Assembly (NCBI GenBank): GCA_005778045.1
Contig: SXKQ01000193.1
Span: forward strand, 1-5,374
Origin: Planctomycetia bacterium
Lineage (GTDB): Bacteria; Planctomycetota; UBA1135; GCA-002686595
Length of the DNA stretch: 5,374 nucleotides
Reading direction: 5' to 3'
Both the position numbers and the translations under genes were made by a program. Below are positions 1 through 5,374 of this stretch, in pieces. The notes under the pieces are model-generated. The model was not told the DNA's origin. It searched no databases and was given only the letters and a program-made list of their open reading frames with translations. Positions within the stretch are counted from its first letter, which is position 1, and the number at the start of each line of letters is the position of its first letter.

Positions 1-108
1 AACCGCGTGGTCGAGCTGATGAAGCTCTCCAACAAGATGAAGCTGCCCAAGGCACCGAAGGCCGCGGCCAAGCCCGCCGTCGCGGAGGCCGCCCCCGCGG
101 GAAAATGA
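1..108 (+). CDS. gap: Glyceraldehyde-3-phosphate dehydrogenase, C-terminal end (5' part outside window)
   Basis: The reading frame is open from base 1 and ends at TGA (106-108), giving 35 residues. It begins NRVVEL, which matches the conserved C-terminal helix of GAPDH, where the family has a 'YSNR(V/L)V(D/E)L' segment close to the end of the protein. The enzyme oxidises and phosphorylates glyceraldehyde 3-phosphate to 1,3-bisphosphoglycerate in the cytoplasm. The next gene is pgk, which uses that product, and this supports the call from so short a fragment. After the usual end of the family helix the protein continues with roughly 20 residues of Lys/Ala/Pro-rich sequence (KLPKAPKAAAKPAVAEAAP...), probably disordered and without cysteines, so it does not resemble the CP12-like redox tail of plant GapB. 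The stop codon overlaps the pgk start (ATGA), implying one mRNA. The catalytic part of the gene is not visible, so integrity cannot be judged. Confidence 0.85.
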   Translation, partial: NRVVELMKLSNKMKLPKAPKAAAKPAVAEAAPAGK

Positions 109-1304
109 CCAGCGCGTCGGGTGCCGGCGCCGCTGGACTCGACGCGCTCGACGTCAAGGGGAAGCGCGTCCTCATGCGCGTGGACTTCAACGTCCCGCAG
201 GACGCGAGGGGAGCGATCACCGACGACACGCGCATCCGCGCGGCGTTGCCGACGATTCGTGAAGTGCTCGCCAAGGGCGCGCGCGCCGTGGTCCTGATGA
301 GCCACCTCGGACGTCCCAAGGGCGTCGACGAGAAGCTGCGGCTCGCTCCCGTCGCGGAGCGGCTGTCGAAGCATCTCAAGCTCAAGGTGCTCGCGCTGCA
401 GGACAGCACGGGCCCCGCGGTCGAGAAGGCCGTGGCGGAAGCGACCTCGGGCAGCGTCGTGCTGCTCGAGAACGTGCGCTTCAACGCCGGCGAGCAGAAG
501 GCGGATCCGGCGCTGAGCGCGGCCTACGCGCGCCTCGGCGACGTGTTCGTCAACGACGCCTTCGGCACCTCGCACCGCGCCGAGTGCTCGGTGAGCGAAG
601 TCGCCAAGCTCCTGCCGAGCGTCGCCGGCCGCCTGCTGCAGGCGGAGATCGACGCCTTCGGTCGCGTGCTCAGGGAAGCGAAGCGGCCGCTGGTCGCGAT
701 CCTCGGCGGTGCCAAGGTCAGCGACAAGCTGCTCGTGATCGACAACCTCCTCGAGCGCTGCGACACGCTGCTCGTCGGCGGTGGCATGGCGTACACGTTC
801 CTCAAGGCCATGGGACAGGGGATCGGCAAGTCCCTGTGCGAGGACGAGCGCATGGACGTCGTGAAGGCGGCGCTCGCCAAAGCCAAGGCGCGCAACGTCG
901 AGTTGCTGCTGCCTCTCGACCACGTGGTCGCCGACCGCTTCGCCGCGGATGCCGCCGCCAAGACGGTCACGGCGATCCCGGACGGCTGGCTGGCGCTCGA
1001 CATCGGTCCGAAGACGCGCAAGCTGTTCGCCGAGCGCATCGCGGGTGCCCAGACGATCGTCTGGAACGGCCCGATGGGCGTGTTCGAGATGCCGGCCTTT
1101 TGCGAGGGCACCAAGGCGGTGGGCAAGGCCATCGCGGCGGCCAAGGGCTACACGGTCGTCGGCGGCGGGGACTCCGTCGCGGCGCTCGAGCAGCTCAAGT
1201 TGTCGGCCAAAGTGAAGCATGTCTCCACGGGCGGCGGCGCTTCGCTCGAGTTGCTCGAGGGCAAGGCGCTCCCGGGCATCACCTCGCTGTCCGTGAAGCG
1301 CTGA
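105..1304 (+). CDS. pgk: Phosphoglycerate kinase
   Basis: This 399-residue protein has the normal family length (about 390-415) and transfers the acyl phosphate of 1,3-bisphosphoglycerate to ADP, giving ATP and 3-phosphoglycerate in cytoplasmic glycolysis; the reaction runs in reverse in gluconeogenesis. Family signatures appear in order: RVDFNVP (25-31), SHLGRPKG (66-73), LLENVRF (120-126) and NDAFGTSHR (150-158) in the substrate-binding N-domain; then LGGAKVSDK (200-208), LVGGGMAYTFL (223-233), WNGPMGVFE (320-328), the nucleotide-loop glycines VGGGDSVAA (352-360) and STGGGASLE (374-382) in the ATP-binding C-domain. The N-terminus carries about ten extra Ala/Gly/Ser residues before the conserved 'LDVKGKRVL' segment. 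The ATG overlaps the gap stop as ATGA, and only a weak purine run (GGGAAA) precedes it, so translation is probably coupled to gap. A hairpin terminator follows the stop. No damaged motif is seen. Confidence 0.98.
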   Translation: MTSASGAGAAGLDALDVKGKRVLMRVDFNVPQDARGAITDDTRIRAALPTIREVLAKGARAVVLMSHLGRPKGVDEKLRLAPVAERLSKHLKLKVLALQDSTGPAVEKAVAEATSGSVVLLENVRFNAGEQKADPALSAAYARLGDVFVNDAFGTSHRAECSVSEVAKLLPSVAGRLLQAEIDAFGRVLREAKRPLVAILGGAKVSDKLLVIDNLLERCDTLLVGGGMAYTFLKAMGQGIGKSLCEDERMDVVKAALAKAKARNVELLLPLDHVVADRFAADAAAKTVTAIPDGWLALDIGPKTRKLFAERIAGAQTIVWNGPMGVFEMPAFCEGTKAVGKAIAAAKGYTVVGGGDSVAALEQLKLSAKVKHVSTGGGASLELLEGKALPGITSLSVKR

Positions 1305-1322
1305 GCTGCGACGCGAGACTGG

Positions 1323-1366
1323 GCGCACCCGCGCAGGCGAACGGCCGGCGCGGGTGCGCTCGTTTT
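1323..1366 (+). terminator. Intrinsic (Rho-independent) terminator after pgk
   Basis: A perfect 12-bp inverted repeat, GCGCACCCGCGC (1323-1334) and GCGCGGGTGCGC (1348-1359), encloses a 13-base loop. It is followed within three bases by TTTT (1363-1366). The hairpin starts 18 bases after the pgk stop codon and is almost entirely G-C paired. The T-run is short, as often in GC-rich genomes. It should end most gap-pgk transcripts and so separate them from the membrane-protein gene. Confidence 0.8.
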
Positions 1367-1376
1367 GGGGCGAGGC

Positions 1377-1382
1377 TAGCAT
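1377..1382 (+). promoter_or_regulatory. Candidate -10 element (TAGCAT) for a leaderless transcript
   Basis: TAGCAT fits the bacterial -10 pattern TANNNT and is one of the few A/T-containing hexamers in this intergenic gap. It ends six bases before the ATG at 1389, so a normal start-site distance would place transcription initiation at or within a base or two of the start codon, giving an mRNA with no 5' leader. No convincing Shine-Dalgarno sequence lies at the usual 5-9 base spacing, which agrees with that reading. No good -35 hexamer is visible about 17 bases upstream, where the terminator stem lies. This is an inference from sequence pattern only. Confidence 0.4.
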
Positions 1383-1388
1383 CGACGC

Positions 1389-3863
1389 ATGGCCGCACTC
1401 GGCACACCGCGCTTTCGCATCGCGCTCGCACTTGCGCTCCTCGCGGCCTTCGCGCTGGCCATGGGACGCAAGGTGTGGCTCGACCCGCGCGTGCCCTTCC
1501 TCGCACAGCACGACGGCGCGGAGTGGATCACGTTCCCGGCAGCGCCCACGGCGGCGCTGCGACGCGTCGCTCCCGTCACCACGGAGTTTCGTCGCGAGTT
1601 CGAGCTCGCCGCAGTTCCGCCGAGCGCCGCGTTGAGCGTGAGGGCGCGAGAGTCGTTGCGGGTGACTTTGAATGGCTCCGAGCTCGCCGTCGCGGAGCCG
1701 GCCTCGTGGAAGGACGAGCGCGGGTTCAACCTGAGTGCGGACCTGCACACGGGCACGAACGTGCTCGTGCTCGAGGTCACCTGCGAGCGCGGTCCGCCGG
1801 CTGTTTGGGCGCAGTTGCGCAGCGCGGAAGCCGTGCTGTCGACGGACGAGAACTGGTCGGCTTCGTGCGCGGGCTCGAGTGTACGTCCCGCGCGACGCGC
1901 GACGCTTGCGATGAGCGCTTGGAGCACGGACGGTCCGGATGCAACTGGCGCGCTGGGCGCCGTCGGATCGCCGGAGTTGAACCCGGAGCCCTTGGCGGCG
2001 CTCGCCGGACGCTGGGGCCAATTCACCGCGATCCTCGTGGGCGCTCTGGTCGTGACATGGGCGCTCCGGCGCCGACGAGTCGAGTGGACGCCGCGCACGC
2101 TGTCCTTGGCCGTGCTGGCGCTCGGAGGCGCGCTCGGGGCGCTCTTTTGGAACAACCGCGGGCTCGGAGCAGAGCAGGGGTTCGATGCGCTCGCCCACGT
2201 CGAGTACGTCGAGCACGTGCATCGGACCTGGACCGTGCCCTATGCCGATCAGGGCTGGGAGATGTACCAGCCACCGCTGTACTACTTCCTCGCTGCAGCA
2301 CTCTGGAAGCTCCTCGGAGTGGAGCCGGGCTCGGATGGCGCGCTCGCGTCCCTGCGCATGCTTGGCTGGCTGGCGTTGTGCGTGCAGCTCGCGGCGCTCG
2401 CGGCGACCCTGTGGGAGCTTTTCCGCGAGGAGCGCGAGAAGCTCGCGGCCGGACTGCTGCTGGCGGCCGGGCTACCGATGCAGCTGTACCTGTTCCAGTA
2501 CGTCACCAACGAGAGCCTCGCCGCGATGTGGATCTCGCTCGCGCTGTGGCTCGCGGTGCGTGCGCTGCGACGAGGGGAGCGTCGCGTGGGGCCACATGTC
2601 GCGCTCGGTCTCGTGCTGGGCTGCGCGATGCTCACGAAGTTCTCGGCGTTGCTCGTGCTGTGCGGCGTGGTCGCGTTGCTCGCGTACCGCGCGGCGATCC
2701 TTGAGCCTCAACGCTGGCGCAGTCTCGTTCGCGGCCCCGCCGTCGTGCTCACCGCTTCACTGCTCCTCTGCGCTCCGTACTACGCCAGAGTGTATGCGCG
2801 TTTCGGATCGTTTCTCGTTTGGAACCTCGACGATTCGACCGGCTTCGCGTGGTGGCAGGATCCGGGGTATCGCAGCGCGCACGACTTCGCCCAGTTCGGC
2901 GAGAGCCTCTCGCGACCGCTCTTGAGCGCGCTGCACTCCGTTCCCGACGCGCTGTTCTCGACGCTTTGGAGCGACGGAATGCTCGGTGGAAGCGCGCGTG
3001 TCGACGCACGGCCGCCGTGGGATTACGTGGGCCTCGCGGCGCTGCAGGTGCTCGCGCTACCCCTCACGCTGGTCCTCGCCTTGGGGTTCGCGCTCGCGCT
3101 TCGCCGCTGGATTCGAGACGGCGATCTCGGCGCCAGCCTGATCTTCGGGCTCGCGTGCGTGACGCTTGCTGCGCTGCTCTCGTTGACGATCGACCTGCCG
3201 ACGTTCGCGCAGGCGAAGAGCGTCTACGCGAGCTCCGTGATGGTTGCGATCGCCGTGTGCGCCGCTCTGGGGTTCAGCGCGGTGGCCGCGAGGCTTTGGC
3301 GCGCGAGTTGGATCGCAACGGCTCTCGTGCTTGGGTTCGCCGGCGCGTCCTATGCGTGCTTCTGGACGGACGGCTCGTCGCGCGAGCGCGCGCCGAGCGC
3401 GGACGCGGTGCCCAGCCGCGCCGACTTGCTCGCCGCCGCCGGGGGTGATGCGGAGCGCGCGCTGGGGCTCGCCCGGTCCGAGTGGGAGCGCGCTCCCGAG
3501 CAGGCCTGGGCCGCGCGCAACCTCGCCTTCGTCCTGATGCGGCGCGGCGAGCGCGAGGCGGCGCTCGCCGGGGCTCGCGATGGATTGGCCGTGGATCCTT
3601 GGAATGCGGACCTGCAACGGCTGCTGGCGGCTCTGCTCGAGCGCTCCGACGCTGCCGCCTTCCGGACGCACACCGAGTTGGCGGGCGAGTTGGAGCCCGG
3701 GCATGTACCTACGGCGCTGCGGCGGGCCGCGTGGCGTGGCGAGGTGGGGGACCGCTCGGGTGCCATGCGGGTGCTGTCCAACGCACGCAGGGCCCTCTCC
3801 GGGGCTCCGGAGGCCGATCGGGAGCGCGTGGAGGCCGCGCTGCGGGACCTTTCCGGCGGGTAG
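1389..3863 (+). CDS. Multi-pass GT-C-type glycosyltransferase-like protein with N-terminal beta-sandwich and C-terminal TPR-like tail
   Basis: This 824-residue protein has three visible parts. Residues 10-25 are a hydrophobic anchor. Residues about 40-205 look like a jelly-roll of the galactose-binding/alpha-rhamnosidase N-domain type: FRREFEL (67-73), VTLNGSELAV (92-101), a G-N-V-L-V-L-EV strand (122-130) and TDENW (152-156). From 211 to about 660 there are roughly a dozen hydrophobic segments. The helix at 211-226 ends in RRRR (227-230), a positive-inside signal that puts the next loop outside the cytoplasm. That loop holds FDALAHVEYVEHV (265-277) followed by YQPPLYYF (293-300), typical of GT-C/PMT-like transferases, where an acidic residue there (D266 or E272 here) is catalytic. 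NES (374-376) and MLTKFSALL (414-422) also fit that family. Residues about 680-820 are helical, with one good TPR match (705-740). The likely role is sugar transfer from a polyprenyl-phosphate donor at the outer face of the inner membrane; donor, acceptor and gene name cannot be assigned. The ATG at 1389 is chosen because it keeps the anchor helix complete. Confidence 0.8.
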   Translation: MAALGTPRFRIALALALLAAFALAMGRKVWLDPRVPFLAQHDGAEWITFPAAPTAALRRVAPVTTEFRREFELAAVPPSAALSVRARESLRVTLNGSELAVAEPASWKDERGFNLSADLHTGTNVLVLEVTCERGPPAVWAQLRSAEAVLSTDENWSASCAGSSVRPARRATLAMSAWSTDGPDATGALGAVGSPELNPEPLAALAGRWGQFTAILVGALVVTWALRRRRVEWTPRTLSLAVLALGGALGALFWNNRGLGAEQGFDALAHVEYVEHVHRTWTVPYADQGWEMYQPPLYYFLAAALWKLLGVEPGSDGALASLRMLGWLALCVQLAALAATLWELFREEREKLAAGLLLAAGLPMQLYLFQYVTNESLAAMWISLALWLAVRALRRGERRVGPHVALGLVLGCAMLTKFSALLVLCGVVALLAYRAAILEPQRWRSLVRGPAVVLTASLLLCAPYYARVYARFGSFLVWNLDDSTGFAWWQDPGYRSAHDFAQFGESLSRPLLSALHSVPDALFSTLWSDGMLGGSARVDARPPWDYVGLAALQVLALPLTLVLALGFALALRRWIRDGDLGASLIFGLACVTLAALLSLTIDLPTFAQAKSVYASSVMVAIAVCAALGFSAVAARLWRASWIATALVLGFAGASYACFWTDGSSRERAPSADAVPSRADLLAAAGGDAERALGLARSEWERAPEQAWAARNLAFVLMRRGEREAALAGARDGLAVDPWNADLQRLLAALLERSDAAAFRTHTELAGELEPGHVPTALRRAAWRGEVGDRSGAMRVLSNARRALSGAPEADRERVEAALRDLSGG

Positions 3864-3903
3864 GGGCGCGTCGTAGCATCTGGCGGCCCGCCGCGGGCGC
3901 CCC
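3863..3903 (+). repeat. Inverted repeat and second TAGCAT motif between the membrane-protein gene and rpe
   Basis: GGGGCGC (3863-3869) and GCGCCCC (3897-3903) form a 7-bp inverted repeat spanning the whole 41-base gap, ending one base before the rpe ATG. There is no T-run, so it is not an intrinsic terminator. If folded in mRNA it would cover the rpe start region. Inside the loop, TAGCAT (3874-3879) again fits a -10 pattern and would place a start site near 3886, giving a leader of about 19 bases that contains only the right arm. In that case the hairpin would form only in readthrough transcripts from the upstream gene. No Shine-Dalgarno sequence is evident before rpe. Both readings are inference. 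Confidence 0.35.
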
Positions 3904-3904
3904 G

Positions 3905-4588
3905 ATGCAGCCGCACCTGATCTCGCCGTCGCTGCTTTCCTGCGACTTCGCCCGCCTCGCGACCGAGGTCACCCGGGTCGAGGATGCGGGCGCTGACTGG
4001 TTGCACGTGGACGTCATGGACGGTCACTTCGTGCCCAACCTGACCATCGGGCCCCCGGTGGTCGAGGCGCTCGCCAAGGTCGCGCGTCGGCCGCTCGACG
4101 TGCACCTGATGATCACGGACCCGCTGAAGTTCGCGCCGCACTACGCCAAGGCGGGTGCCCACGTGCTGACGTTCCATGTGGAGGTCGCGGGTTCCGCCCC
4201 GGACTGCCGCGAGGTGATCCGCGCCTTCCGCGGCGAGGGCGTGCGGCAGGTCGGCATCGCGCTCAACCCCGACACCCCGGTCGAGCGCGTGCTCGACGTG
4301 CTCGACGAGGTCGACCTCGTGCTCGTGATGAGCGTGTTCCCGGGCTTTGGCGGTCAGAAGTTCATGCCCGAGGTGCTCGGCAAGGTGCGCGCCCTGCGCG
4401 AGCGTGGCTTCGAACGCCACATCGAGATGGATGGGGGACTCAACGCTGCCACGCTGCCACTGTGCGCCGAGGCGGGCACCAATGTCTTCGTCGCCGGCTC
4501 GGCCATCTTTGGCGCGAGCGACCTGCGCACCACGATCCAGGGCTTCCGCGCGAGCGCCGCGAGCGCGCGCGCCGGGGCTCGCGCCTGA
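3905..4588 (+). CDS. rpe: Ribulose-phosphate 3-epimerase
   Basis: This 227-residue TIM-barrel enzyme interconverts D-ribulose 5-phosphate and D-xylulose 5-phosphate in the pentose phosphate pathway (and the Calvin cycle where present). Family signatures are complete: SPSLLSCDFARL (7-18), WLHVDVMDGHFVPN (32-45) with metal ligands His34 and Asp36 (also the base), DVHLMI (65-70) with His67, SVFPGFGGQKF (143-153) contributing the flexible phosphate-side loop, EMDGGLN (174-180) with the second catalytic Asp176, and FVAGSAIF (195-202) for phosphate binding. Length is normal (about 215-230). The frame stays open far upstream inside the preceding gene, but the ATG at 3905 is chosen because the conserved 'ISPSLLSCDF' block begins six residues later, as in the family. 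The last dozen residues are an Ala/Arg-rich tail. accD begins 12 bases after the stop, so the pair is probably co-transcribed. Confidence 0.97.
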   Translation: MQPHLISPSLLSCDFARLATEVTRVEDAGADWLHVDVMDGHFVPNLTIGPPVVEALAKVARRPLDVHLMITDPLKFAPHYAKAGAHVLTFHVEVAGSAPDCREVIRAFRGEGVRQVGIALNPDTPVERVLDVLDEVDLVLVMSVFPGFGGQKFMPEVLGKVRALRERGFERHIEMDGGLNAATLPLCAEAGTNVFVAGSAIFGASDLRTTIQGFRASAASARAGARA

Positions 4589-4592
4589 GAGA
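4587..4592 (+). promoter_or_regulatory. Probable ribosome binding site of accD
   Basis: GAGAGA is a partial match to the anti-16S purine consensus and lies eight bases before the accD ATG at 4601, overlapping the last two bases of the rpe stop codon. That position suggests ribosomes finishing rpe could help start accD. It is the clearest Shine-Dalgarno-like site in the window but still a weak one. Confidence 0.45.
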
Positions 4593-4600
4593 CATCCACC

Positions 4601-5374
<774 letters not shown>

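Noticed and set aside
524..1144. A 206-codon minus-strand frame inside pgk
   Set aside because: It lies wholly opposite conserved pgk motifs and has no domain signal.
1376..2155. A 259-codon minus-strand frame opposite the beta-sandwich part of the membrane-protein gene
   Set aside because: No conserved motif, Ser/Ala/Arg-rich, and the opposite strand encodes a coherent domain continuous with the membrane core.
584..2704. A 706-codon open frame on the plus strand overlapping pgk and the membrane-protein gene
   Set aside because: It runs through the pgk terminator and two supported genes in another frame. The product is Arg/Ala/Gly-rich and without motifs, so it is a composition artefact.
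3482..3904. A longer N-terminus for rpe, starting at ATG 3482 in the same frame
   Set aside because: It would overlap the end of the membrane-protein gene by about 380 bases and add 141 Arg/Gly-rich residues before a canonical epimerase N-terminus.

Overview
This is a GC-rich window (about 70% by eye, with G or C at most third codon positions). It carries five genes, all on the + strand and tightly packed: the 3' end of gap (glyceraldehyde-3-phosphate dehydrogenase), complete pgk (phosphoglycerate kinase), a large membrane glycosyltransferase-like gene, complete rpe (ribulose-phosphate 3-epimerase), and the 5' two-thirds or more of accD (acetyl-CoA carboxylase carboxyltransferase beta subunit). 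No RNA gene, mobile element, CRISPR array or tandem repeat is visible. The gene content and base composition fit a high-GC, free-living bacterium. Planctomycetota or Myxococcota would be plausible, but the window alone does not settle the phylum.

Layout. Positions 1-108 are the gap C-terminus, which overlaps pgk by an ATGA stop/start junction, so the two glycolytic enzymes are co-transcribed and probably translationally coupled. A strong hairpin with a T-run (1323-1366) follows pgk and looks like an intrinsic terminator closing the gap-pgk operon. A TAGCAT hexamer ends six bases before the ATG of the next gene, an arrangement typical of leaderless transcripts. That gene (1389-3863) encodes an 824-residue, three-part protein: an N-terminal anchor plus a predicted periplasmic beta-sandwich of the sugar-binding type, a GT-C-type multi-pass glycosyltransferase core, and a C-terminal TPR-like helical tail. 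After 41 bases, containing a second TAGCAT and a 7-bp inverted repeat, comes rpe (3905-4588). accD starts 12 bases later (4601) and runs off the window end.

Functional picture. gap and pgk catalyse consecutive steps of lower glycolysis or gluconeogenesis, rpe belongs to the pentose phosphate pathway, and accD feeds malonyl-CoA into fatty acid synthesis. The region is therefore a housekeeping carbon-metabolism cluster interrupted by one envelope-glycosylation-type gene. That fusion protein is the least ordinary element. Nothing here looks like a defence, mobile or otherwise new multi-gene system.
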